DNA from: Fragilaria crotonensis
Taxonomy: Eukaryota > Bacillariophyta > Fragilariophyceae > Fragilariales > Fragilariaceae
DNA length: 64,000 nucleotides
Reading direction: 5' to 3'
Assembly: GCA_022925895.1 (NCBI GenBank)
Contig: JAKSYS010000054.1
Location: forward strand, 62,001-126,000
Positions 20,179 through 29,700 of this stretch are shown here, piece after piece. The number at the start of each line of letters is the position of its first letter. The first letter of the stretch is position 1. The position numbers and the translations under genes were made by a program. Under the pieces are notes generated by a model. It had not been told where the DNA came from. It did not search any database and was given only the letters and a program-made list of their open reading frames with translations.

Positions 20179-21158
20179 TTAATCCACAGTTTCATCCATG
20201 TCACCACGGACCTGCTGCAGCATATTCTCAATAAGTCGTCTCTTTTCGTTGAGCAGGAACAACCCTAACTTTAGGCGCTCGACCAAGTCGTTGGTATCAA
20301 GAGCTTGGACTCGGAACTGCGCATCCAAATCATCCACAGCTTCCGTCGCAAACGCCGCCCAGCTAATTGCTGTCAGCTCTTGCACAGATCGTTGTGATTG
20401 TGAGGAACTCGATAGCATATATCCCTGCGAATCGGATTCCAGTGCTTGTTGGACCGCTTCTTGGTATCGTTCAACGCGCGTCGGCGCATCATCATCGTCG
20501 TCGCCGCCACTAAAATTATCACTGTCATTCACAAATTCAATTCCATCAGGTAGCTGCGATCCAAACTCTACTTGTTCTTCTAGTCGATCCGACAGTTCGT
20601 CCTCGATGCTGGACATTCGCTTCACCATCTTTTCTATGCTGTCGGCTACGAGATTCGCTTGCGTCAGGTCGGGGTCCCGGAATCCACAATTTCGATACAC
20701 TCCGCCACCATGTATTCTCCATCTTGATCTACATCCATGAGTTCTACACGTCCGACGCACTTGATTGTGAGAAATATTCCGAATTGTTCTGCCATGCGGT
20801 TGTACGCTGCTATTTCGCATAGAGGGACAGAACTCAGTATCGCTTCATCTTCTTCGGAGAGCAGCGCCATTGCGAGAACACCTTCGTGGTTGTCCATCAC
20901 GTCATCGAAAAGATGTATGAAACGATCTTCATAGAACCTTAATTCCTTCGTTTGACCTTGCACCAAAGCTTCTTCATAGTCAAAGGGCACGAGGCAGACT
21001 GGTTTGCGCAATTCTGTCAGGAACTCGGACTCGACAAAGCAATTATCTCTCCATTCTGAGATTCCATGGACTCTCGACGGACGTCGTAGTACGCGTACCC
21101 TTGAAGCCTGAAAGGCAACGCAAGGGATCAAGGCTATGAAGTGGTGCAGTTTGATCAT
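20179..21158 (-). CDS. Lon N-terminal (substrate-binding) domain protein, plastid-type presequence
   Basis: The ATG at 21158 begins MIKLHHFIALIPCVAFQAS, a short signal peptide with a CVA|F plastid-type site. The following frame holds a Lon N-terminal/PUA-like domain: CLVPFDYEEALVQGQTKEL, YEDRFIHLFDDVM, IAAYNRMAEQFGIFLTIKCVGRVEL. The frame then shifts to a second one that gives ADSIEKMVKRMSSIEDELS, an acidic linker and a helical C-terminus (LKLGLFLLNEKRRLIENML). No ATPase or protease domain, so this is the stand-alone Lon-domain type known in plants and cyanobacteria. The shift lies within 20639-20700. GT-AG introns of 41, 53 or 62 bp there each restore the frame (the 62-bp choice gives 305 aa), matching intron sizes elsewhere in the window. 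A real frameshift is the alternative. Confidence 0.72.
20639..20700 (-). other. Probable short intron or frameshift in the Lon-domain gene
   Basis: The reading frame changes here. Possible introns on the minus strand: 20700-20639 (62 bp, donor GTGTAT, acceptor CGACAG), 20698-20646 (53 bp, donor GTATCG, acceptor CTCGTAG), or a 41-bp variant ending CGCAAG. None has the GTAAGT-like donor seen in the other introns, so the choice is open. Confidence 0.5.
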
Positions 21159-21619
21159 GGTGGGAGAGTCGAACAAGTGAGGCACTGGAGTGCTGGCAGT
21201 ATTAGTGTTGCTTCCGACCGTGCGTGTCAATGAAAAAAATAGGTACAAGTACTGTAGTACCAGTACCAGCAGCAAAAAACGTGAAAAAAAAACACGAAAA
21301 AAGTGATGGCCCGGAAAGACTTGATGTATGGGAGTAGGCAACACTCCGAGTATGTCATATCTGCGCGCGCCATGCACCCACTCTAGCCTCTACTCTAGTA
21401 GAGGTCGTAGCAGTACTGTAGTTGTAGTCCAGTCGGCAGTACTGTATGTAGTATGTAGTCCGCGTTTTTTTTTGTCTCCTGATTATGGAGTATGATTCCA
21501 CGCGTCGCTTTATGATCATATTTCCGTGGTCAGTTGGTAACCACGAAGAAGAAATGATTGAGCATTCTGCAAACGACATGAGATGCCTGAAAATAAAAGA
21601 GTCGAGATAAAAAACAAAA
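21159..21619. promoter_or_regulatory. Divergent intergenic region shared by two genes with plastid-type presequences
   Basis: 461 bp separate the start codons of the Lon-domain gene and the acidic-protein gene, which point away from each other. It presumably contains both promoters. It has A-tracts (21280-21300), an 8-T tract (21466-21475) and several GTAC words. No recognisable element was resolved. Confidence 0.45.
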
Positions 21620-23086
21620 ATGAGGGCATTTCGAATAGCGTCCCAATGGTTCTCCTTGGCGTCGGCTTTTCAAGTTTCTCTTTACAGCCGACGGCCTAAT
21701 TTATCACTTCTCTTACTGCGGGAATCGGAGCCTGACGAATTGATGGAGCTGTACCGAACAGTCGCCGAACAAGATCCAGAATGGTATCAAGAATTCGTGT
21801 GCAAAGTTTTGCAAGAAGATGTGTTGGCAAACGAAGTGGAATCAATTGACGCAATAAATGGAGATAACGGAGAGAACCTGAAAAGTGTCTTTAAATTCGA
21901 CTCTTTCCATTCCAAAACCCTTCCATCGCCCACAACTCGTAATGACAAGGTGGACGTGAACGACATTAACGACAAGGAACAGGCGGGTGAATACGACCAC
22001 GAGGACAACGAGCTTGTACACAATTCGGATTCGGTTGACAACATTGACATTGACGTCAAGTTTGACGATGACTCGAACAACGATGACGTTGAACGAACGG
22101 AGGAAGAAGAAATTGTGATGTCGAATGGAGATGTAGCTGTGGAAGAAAAAAATGTGGTTACAAATGTCTCCTCCACGTCGTTCGATGCGGTCAGCAGCCA
22201 GCCTACTGTTGTCGTCTATCGTGATTTGTATTCAGGGGCTCTTCTGATGGCGCCGCTTAAGGCACTGACTCGACTGGGATACACGAGTGATGAAATTGCC
22301 TTTTTGCAACCTGATGCTCTATCCCTCATCCTCGAAGATGAGATTGCCAAGCCTCGACGTGGCGTACCACTCCAGTGGAAAGTGTCTCCCAGCCAAAAGA
22401 GAGTGCTCGAAGATGATGTTCGGATCGTGACAAAGGAGCGAGCAAAGGAAATTCTTGAATCATCAAAGACTCGTAAACCTCCTCTGGTCGAGGACGACCG
22501 CGCCGAGACACGACGGAAAAGTGTGCGGGAAGAAGAACCACTCGGTGGCAGACGAAGAATCCCCACCCCTGGGCAAGATGATGAAGCGCGACAACGAGTG
22601 AGAAGAATTCAAGAACGGGAGCTGTCGTCATCGACCAAATTAAGGCCATCTCCGTCAAAGGATCGTGGTGACCCGCCACGCCCTGTCAATCCTGTATGGA
22701 TTGACATGGATACGTTTCGGGACTTACTACGGAAGGAGGCGGAATTGCGAGTAAGGATCCTTGGCGACGACTGGAAACAAACCGTGAAGAAAGAGAGCAA
22801 ATGGCGGCTAGATTTGTACAAGGAATGGCTGTGGTCCCTAAGTGAAGGAGTCGGCGATCCTGTCGTCACCAGTCGTGTTCCTCGTTCCTCTGCAAGCTCT
22901 CGTCGCGGTGCACCTAATGCAGACGCTTCATCACCTGGGAGACAAGCACGAGTACAACGAAGGGATCCTGGATCAGAACGAAGGGTTCTCGACCCACGAA
23001 ATAAACCGAGAAAGCGAGCCAAATCAACTGGAAAAAGACGCTCAGCTAGGGAAGAACCTGAGGATCCTAGAATTAATGAACTGTAA
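21620..23086 (+). CDS. Unknown acidic protein with plastid-type presequence
   Basis: A 488-aa protein that I do not recognise. The N-terminus has a signal-peptide-like stretch ending SLASAF, the classical diatom ASAF site. Three parts follow. A short helical segment (DELMELYRTVAEQDPEWYQEF) comes first. Then an Asp/Asn/Glu-rich, probably disordered stretch covers residues about 90-185. Two compact blocks that look folded come next: VYRDLYSGALLMAPLKAL with GYTSDEIAFLQPDAL (about 198-235), and WIDMDTFRDLLRKEAELRV to KEWLWSLSEGVG (about 359-415). The last 70 residues are Arg/Ser/Pro-rich and strongly basic. It is probably a plastid protein restricted to this algal lineage. The basic tail might bind nucleic acid; this is inference only. 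It ends 77 bp from the convergent cyclin gene. Confidence 0.8.
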   Translation: MRAFRIASQWFSLASAFQVSLYSRRPNLSLLLLRESEPDELMELYRTVAEQDPEWYQEFVCKVLQEDVLANEVESIDAINGDNGENLKSVFKFDSFHSKTLPSPTTRNDKVDVNDINDKEQAGEYDHEDNELVHNSDSVDNIDIDVKFDDDSNNDDVERTEEEEIVMSNGDVAVEEKNVVTNVSSTSFDAVSSQPTVVVYRDLYSGALLMAPLKALTRLGYTSDEIAFLQPDALSLILEDEIAKPRRGVPLQWKVSPSQKRVLEDDVRIVTKERAKEILESSKTRKPPLVEDDRAETRRKSVREEEPLGGRRRIPTPGQDDEARQRVRRIQERELSSSTKLRPSPSKDRGDPPRPVNPVWIDMDTFRDLLRKEAELRVRILGDDWKQTVKKESKWRLDLYKEWLWSLSEGVGDPVVTSRVPRSSASSRRGAPNADASSPGRQARVQRRDPGSERRVLDPRNKPRKRAKSTGKRRSAREEPEDPRINEL

Positions 23087-23163
23087 AGAAACCAATGGAA
23101 GAGTCCCCATTATTCTCTTCACAACTACTAATCAGTTTCTATGTTCGCATTGGATTGTGCTGC

Positions 23164-24222
23164 CTATGCCCATACTGAAAGCGCGACATCACTCACTGCC
23201 GTACCCGATGGCTCCACGTGGTGAGCAGATAGGGCACAATTTCCTTGCGGTTGGTTGTAATAATGCGGTTGTGATGGATACTGCATAGGTTGCTGTTGCG
23301 CTTCGCGCTGTGAAATAGGTCTCACCATATGGCGACGCATTCTCTTACTGTTGATGCGAATCTTCGGTTTGTTCCACGTCCTTTCCCAGTTACCAAAGAA
23401 TTCTTGAAGTTGGTCTGACTGGACGTACAACCCTTGGTCTCCCAACGCCAGTCGCATCCAGTTCTCCATATGCTCAAGTTGCATCTCTGAAATTCCCAAG
23501 GACGTGATACTGGTCAAGTCGACAGTGTGATACACGGCCTTAGTGGCGATAACGAGGCTCACTAGCATCAGTCTGTGCACTGTTCTGGGCGACACGTATG
23601 GGCACGCTAGCGCTCCGTTGCTCCGCGGCGTTTCGACCGAAGACGCACGATCGAGATAAAGAATGGCCAAGGATAACACCAAGGGATTGTCGTGAACTTT
23701 CAGAGCCTTCGTTACGTGCTCAATGTATGTCTCCAAATCTGGACCCCAACGAGATGCCCCCCTTAGGACCTTCGACTGGGTCTGTCGGGGAGTCTTTGCG
23801 TGGAAAATAGTCAACTGCTCAGATTCACGTTCCTCTGATGCCCGGATAGGCTGCTGCCACGTCTGAGTAGGGTGGATATGAACCATTTGCCCACCGCCGC
23901 TCATTTGGAGGGGGTCAGATGAACTACGAGCAGTATCCTCCGGTTGGTAATCGCGGTCATGGATCGACGGCTTGAGATGAGACGCTTCCTGCAGTCGCCT
24001 ATTCATTTCGCAGGCATATCTTAGAGATAGTGAGATGTGCTTGAGGTTCATAGAGGGAAGCTTCGGCTCCGACATGACGGGAGACGATTCTTCAGCGATG
24101 CCAGCTATCAAAACGGCACCTCCTCTTGGTTTCCAACAGGGCAGACTCTCGTCGTTTGGATTCCAGCTATTGGCTCCAACCATTGCCAAAATGAGTGACA
24201 GAAGCGTTATTGAAAGGATCAT
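23164..24222 (-). CDS. Pho80/P-type cyclin with signal-peptide-like N-terminus
   Basis: A 352-aa protein. The cyclin box lies at about 160-275: DLETYIEHVTKAL, NPLVLSLAILYLDRAS, YVSPRTVHRLMLVSLVIATK, and LGISEMQLEHMENWMRLALG match the PHO85-type (P/U) cyclin pattern, where the box binds a CDK such as Pho85. Such cyclins control phosphate response or cell-cycle steps; diatoms have many. The odd part is the start: MILSITLLSLILAMVGANSW is a clean hydrophobic signal followed by Trp, in a true ATG context. Internal Mets near residue 50-58 (MSEPKLPSMNLK) could be the real start and would give an ordinary cytosolic/nuclear cyclin. The tail is Gln/Pro-rich. Partner CDK not in the window. Confidence 0.82.
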   Translation of the reverse strand: MILSITLLSLILAMVGANSWNPNDESLPCWKPRGGAVLIAGIAEESSPVMSEPKLPSMNLKHISLSLRYACEMNRRLQEASHLKPSIHDRDYQPEDTARSSSDPLQMSGGGQMVHIHPTQTWQQPIRASEERESEQLTIFHAKTPRQTQSKVLRGASRWGPDLETYIEHVTKALKVHDNPLVLSLAILYLDRASSVETPRSNGALACPYVSPRTVHRLMLVSLVIATKAVYHTVDLTSITSLGISEMQLEHMENWMRLALGDQGLYVQSDQLQEFFGNWERTWNKPKIRINSKRMRRHMVRPISQREAQQQPMQYPSQPHYYNQPQGNCALSAHHVEPSGTAVSDVALSVWA

Positions 24223-24494
24223 GGTGTGCAGATCAGTTCGCAGTTAGCTATTTATGTTGCACTGTCGTCCCAAATGGTTCTGTGTTGACTTCTTATATTT
24301 TTTCATGAACAAAGAGAGCAAAACATTCGAAACGACGGGATAGGACCAGGAATTTCCCCCACGTGGCATTGCATAGAGTGAGTTTGAAGACGTCATGCAC
24401 GAGAGTTAGCAAATCTAAAGCGAACAGGTGGAACGTTTTTGTCGCACGTCGTACTCGTACTTGTGTAGTCTTGTAGTCGTCTACCCTCTACCCC
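24223..24494. other. Intergenic, cyclin promoter side
   Basis: 272 bp of unremarkable DNA directly upstream of the cyclin start, before a MITE insertion. No repeat recognised. Confidence 0.5.
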
Positions 24495-24502
24495 GTATGC
24501 AT

Positions 24503-24829
24503 CAGAGACGGGAATTTCTGAAAATATCAAACCCATGGGTACCCACGTAAACCTACGCTGATGGAAGTGCCAGCCCAAACCCACCCATAACCCATACAAT
24601 CTACCAAGACCTAACCAAACCCACCCAAACCCAGAAGGCAGTACTGGAGTAGATGATTCTACTACTACCGGTAGCAAACACCTACTGTCATTTTTTGCTA
24701 GGATTTGTCGGCCCACCCAGACCCACCCATGAAATCCTGAGCTCACCCAACACCCACCCTTAACCCAATGGGTTTGGGTGGGCCGTGGGTTTGGGTGGGC
24801 TTGGGCTGGGTTTGAAATTCCCGTCTCTG
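24503..24829. mobile_element. hAT-type MITE, copy 1
   Basis: 327 bp bounded by perfect 16-bp terminal inverted repeats CAGAGACGGGAATTTC, flanked by the 8-bp direct duplication GTATGCAT (24495-24502 and 24830-24837). The interior is full of CCCACCCAAACCC words and shows internal inverted complementarity. 8-bp duplications with T at position 2 and A at position 7, and termini beginning CAGAG, are the marks of hAT transposons. No transposase is encoded, so the copy is non-autonomous. A second copy lies at 45314-45634. Confidence 0.88.
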
Positions 24830-25262
24830 GTATGCATACATCGTAGTAGTTCTCCGTACGTACCTGGTACAAGTACCTGTACCCAGTTAGCAGTTAGAGG
24901 TTTTTAATCTCTTTAAAATGTGACAGGTTTGTAGCGGGTACCAGGTACTGTCTACATGGATCTCGGTGCTGAGTATGGATATGACATGACATATGATACA
25001 GTAGACTATATGTTCTCTTTTCTCACTCATCACTCATCACTCATCACACCATTTTGCTACAACTGTACCCTGGTACTCCAGTTCTATTCCAGAACCGTAG
25101 TTCTTACATGCATAGTGTCTCTGATATGCACACTGCATACTGCATATGCATACTATGCATGGGAGTCCTGCGTACTCAGTACTACTACCAAGTACCAGGT
25201 ACGGCGTGCACGCTACCGGTAGATATAGAACATAATCTTATCATTACGTTATATCTTTGGCA

Positions 25263-25953
25263 TTTTAACCCCTGGGGTCTAAACTTTAGACCCTCCATGT
25301 CAAATGAAAAAAGCAAGTCTTATCATTTTACTTAAAAACTCAATCCTTTTTGAAGAACAGTGTAGTAAAGAAATCAAGAACCGAGCTCGTCATCAATGTT
25401 GATCAAACAAATCACATCAAGCACTCCCCATTGGTTTTGATCAAACAATCCATCACCATGGAAGGTTATCATAGCAGCAGTGATTGAAGCAGTGACGCCG
25501 GGAGCAGTGATAGCAGTGACCGCAGCAATGCAATTGAGTGGAGTGACAACAATTTTGACACAATGGCTGTTGTTGTTTTGTTACTCATCATCAACAACAT
25601 TGCCAGCATGGCAAATTTGATGGCCAAAGCGAATCACACCCACAGGTTACTGATGACCAGGGGCAAGCATTGTGGAAAGGCAATGCAACAGAATCAACAG
25701 GAGTGCTCACAACTCCACTCTGGAGAATGTGTTGTGAAGTTGACATGGTTGTGTATGCATATATAGAGTAGCTATGACATCCACCATGCCTTGACGAGCA
25801 GAATTCGTGCCAAAAAAGGGGATGGTTGTATATACATGACGTAGGAAACGTGTGGAATGATTTAGACCGTGAGGGGTCTAAACTTTGGCCCAAGGGTCAA
25901 ATTTGCTGAGTTTAGACCCGGGATTAAAATGCTGTAGACCCCAGGGGGTTAAA
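25263..25953. mobile_element. Probable MITE with inverted TTTAACCCC(C)TGGGGTCTA ends
   Basis: The left end (25263-25281) and the right end (25935-25953) are inverted copies, with one or two differences. Partial copies of TCTAAACTTT recur inside, near both ends, so the termini look compound. No transposase frame and no clear target duplication. Confidence 0.5.
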
Positions 25954-26035
25954 TTTGAGATCCTCAAAAATGACTCATACTACTTTTTTGATTTTTCGAT
26001 TTGGGACTCGCTTAACCCCATGATAAGACATGCTC

Positions 26036-26543
26036 TAAGAGCATTCTCTATGGTTAGGGGGGGTTACGACAAAATCTAACCGCCCTCCCTCCTGGGGGGT
26101 ATATGCAGCATATAATGTACCCTTTCGACCAAATGAAAAATAAAGAAAAAGTGGTGGGCATTCTCTATATCATATGCCTACCTAGTACTGGCATATTGGC
26201 TAGTTCATACTATCATAACCATTGTAACTGTCATCATCTTTGTTCTTGTCACGTTGACAAACCAACCAACATTTACCATCATTCTTGATTCCTTGTTTGC
26301 CATGGAGATTGAGGACATGGCAAGGAATAGAAGGTGATGAGGACAGCAGTGTAAAGAAGGGCAAGGATATGAGTGGAATGAAGGATGGCAGAAGCATTCT
26401 GCTTCTACTTGAGTGCAAGAACTGTTGTATGGTGGATTTGCAGCTTCTTGTTTGCACGAGAAATCTTTACTATGACCACTTGAAATGTGCAATGACCGAC
26501 CAAATGAAAAAATCAAATGTACCCCATGATAGAGAATACTCTA
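26036..26543. mobile_element. Possible MITE with GAGCATTCTCTAT inverted ends
   Basis: The left boundary TAAGAGCATTCTCTATGG is matched in inverted orientation by CCATGATAGAGAATACTCTA on the right, with several differences. The interior contains another CATTCTCTAT near 26158. No target duplication was recognised, so the limits are approximate. Confidence 0.38.
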
Positions 26544-26782
26544 AAAAAATAATACACCTCTCATATGGGATCAATCCCGCTCTCACATTAGTGGTTTCAG
26601 GTAGTACGTACTGTATGACTGCATGGATTCTTTCTTGAACTCTTGAACTGTGTTCTGTTTGCATTGTTGTTTTACAATAAGTACTCCAACGAGGAATCAG
26701 GAATCAACATAACGCTATTGGCCCTTGATTCCGTGATTTTTCACCACCGTCATACTGTATCAGTCGATTAAATCTCTACAGT

Positions 26783-29700
26783 ATGAACAGTACCAGTGCG
26801 GAGACCGTACATTCAATCAATGCATCCATGCATGCATGTAACACTTTTGCGATAGACGGTAGCGACATGAACGATAACGAAGAAGATCCTAGCACCATGG
26901 AGGCGCCGGAGCCACCTAAGCAAGGGAACAAGCGGCCACTTGACGGAATGAACTGGGAGACAATTCGCAAAAGTCTGATGGGGAAGGATATGAAAGATGC
27001 GTTGAAGGCAGGGACTGAGCTGAAAGAACGCATCGAAATTGGACCCTCACAGGAGGTTTCAAACATTTTGACGACATTGGTGCCAACGTTTTCTTCGGTC
27101 TTGAGATCCATCACCCGACCAAATCCGGATTCTTCCTCTGACGAAAATTGTTTGAGGAAAGTTGTCCTGGAGGCTGTTAGCCGCATACCAAAGGACGACA
27201 CCATGCGACCTCATGCTCATACCGTGCTCGACGTATGCATGGACGTTTTAGCGAAGGATTACGAGGATAATGCCCTCTTGGCATCTAAGATCATTTTTGA
27301 TCTTCACAAGAATTTTCGATCAATGCCGCAGGATCAGGTTCAGCCTTATCTTGACTTCGTGCATCAAGTTTATCGCTCACTTCCTACTTCCGTGGAGAAG
27401 AACTTTCATTTCCCGAGCGGTGTCACAGCGACAAGCAATTCCCTCTCGGTTAAAGAAACCTCATTATCTGTACAAGATTCATCTACTTCTCTGGATAAAG
27501 ACCTTTTGAGCATTCTTCCAGGAGTCAAAATTGACTTATCACAATGCGGCATTCCTTCCTCCGGCCTTCCGAGCTCACCAATCCCCAAGGTCGCCGTCAA
27601 GTCGACCTCGTCGTTTCGGGTTCTAACGGAGTGCCCCTTAACAGTCATGTTGCTCTTCCAGTTGTACCCGAAGTTTCTCAAGACGAATATTCCCACGCTC
27701 ATTCAGCTCATGATGGAGGCACTTGCGATTCGTTCACCACCACTTCAATCACTTGTGAAAAGCAAAATTGAGACTTACCACAAGCGCTTATACTACAATA
27801 GGTCGCGAGAGCTTGTTGCAGCCCAAGTCAAGACTCTATCTTTCTTGACGTATCTTCTTCGCGGCTTCGCAGACCAAATGAAGCCCTACGAAGATCGTAT
27901 CGCGACAAATGTTGTCTCGCTGATGACGTCGTGTCCAAGAGAATCAATCGGAACGCGAAAGGAGCTCATGGTAGCGACACGCCATATTTTAGCTACCGAC
28001 TTTCGAAAGGGCTTCTTTCGGCACGTCGATTCGCTTTTGGATGAGCGAATCTTGATGGGATCTCACCGCCATTCCGACCAGACCGTTATACGACCACTCG
28101 GCTACTCGACCTTGGCAGATTTAGTGCTCCATGTGCGCTCCATGCTGACGTTGAAGCAATTGTCAAAGGTAGTCTTTACATTTTCGCGTGTCTTGCACGA
28201 TTCTTCCATGAAGCTTCCAGTATCTATCCAACTTACGGCGGTGCGTGTATTGCTAAATGTTGTGGATATCATTTACAACAACAAGGATCCAAACCCACAG
28301 ATAGGAAGGGACTTGTTGGATCGAATTCTGGACACCCTGGTGAACAAGCTCGGGACATTGAAGGATTCGGTCGATAGCGTTCGCCAAGGCGCCGTGCTTG
28401 AAATGAGACGCGAGGGCGCGCAGTTGCAATACGCGGTGCGCACTGATTCTACCGAGAACTCTAGTAGTAGGTTTAGAGACGACACAAACGATGGACCCAC
28501 CAAGAAGGAAGAATCATCTGGAAATGTGCAAGTCCATGACAAATCAAAGGTCATTGATTCCGACGAGTGGTTGGTTGAAGATACTAGCAGCTTTGATGTG
28601 ATTCGAGACATGCAATCCATGATTCGTTCCATTATTGCGGGCCTCAAGACGGTGGTTTGGTGCATTACCAACTACAGAATCCCGAAAGACAAAGAAAAGC
28701 CTCCTTCTGGAGCTGCAGATGAGGCGGCTGAGCATGTGGTACGAATGACGAAATTCGAGCGAGACCTGGTCGATAAGTACATCGAGTTCGCGATGCCTTG
28801 CATTCAGATATTCACTCCCTTGCCATTGATTCCTGGTGACGCAGGAATTTCGCCCACCAACGCTTGGGAACAACAGGAGCGAGATGTCGTCACTTACTTT
28901 GCTTCCTTCTTTGCTGTTCTCGACAGCTTCAGTCTCCGTCGCACTCTCGGGGCCAAGATTGGCTTGGTCGTGGACACTCTTGTTCAAAGTCCGAACGTTA
29001 TGCTATTTCCTCGTCATTTGCTGGGTAGCAATCCCAGAACAAGCCTTGAGTTCTGCGAGATTTTGTTGGCTTACTTGGTCGATCACATTGATCTTTTGAC
29101 CGTTTCCATTCCTTCCGGTCTTGTCTTCCTGTCGCCGGATCCCAATGTTGATAATTCTGAAGTGGAGAACAAGAACACAGAAACGGGGCGAAAGCTAATT
29201 TTGGAAATGGAGGCCATGCCATCAGCCGCTGTCGAGGCACGCGAGAAGACTGCGTCAACTCATCTGGAATTGTTTGAGCGCATCATCAAATCATTGGCTG
29301 CGTTTCCAGAAAATGAACGTGCATTGCGCCCTTACCTCCAAAAGATTGTGTTTTCAGCGCTGCATCTGTCCATGGAAAAGGGGCATGGGTGGCCTGACAA
29401 TTACTGCTCGTTGCTTCGATCGGTGTTTCGCTCGATTTTGGCTGGGAAGTTTGAGGATTCCTACAAGGAACTGCTGCCTATGATTCCAATCATTTTGAAC
29501 GGATTGCATCGTATCTTTCAATCCACCGATGATGAACCCCTTCAAAATTATGTAGTTGAAATGTGTTTGACGATACCAGCCCGACTCTCTTCTTTGGTGC
29601 CACACATGCCGTTGCTGCTTCGGATGATCATCGCCTCGTTGAATGCCAGTGAGGGCGACTTGGTCAACTTAGGGTACGAACTGCTATATGATCTGCCAAC

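Larger units (their letters stand above)
24838..26782. other. Intergenic mosaic of MITE-like repeats upstream of TRRAP
   Basis: 1.9 kb without a supported gene; short open frames here translate repeat sequence. It contains a GTAC-rich stretch (24855-25210), a probable MITE at 25263-25953, and another inverted-repeat-bounded piece at 26036-26543. The phrase CAAATGAAAAA recurs at 25311, 26131 and 26502, suggesting nested or related elements. Confidence 0.55.

Noticed and set aside
20198-20740. 180-aa plus-strand frame opposite the Lon-domain gene
   Set aside because: Ser/Arg-rich shadow of the acidic minus-strand coding sequence.
24495-24837. TATGCAT treated as part of the MITE ends
   Set aside because: The adjacent base differs between the two loci but is identical on both sides of each copy, which is expected of an 8-bp target duplication.
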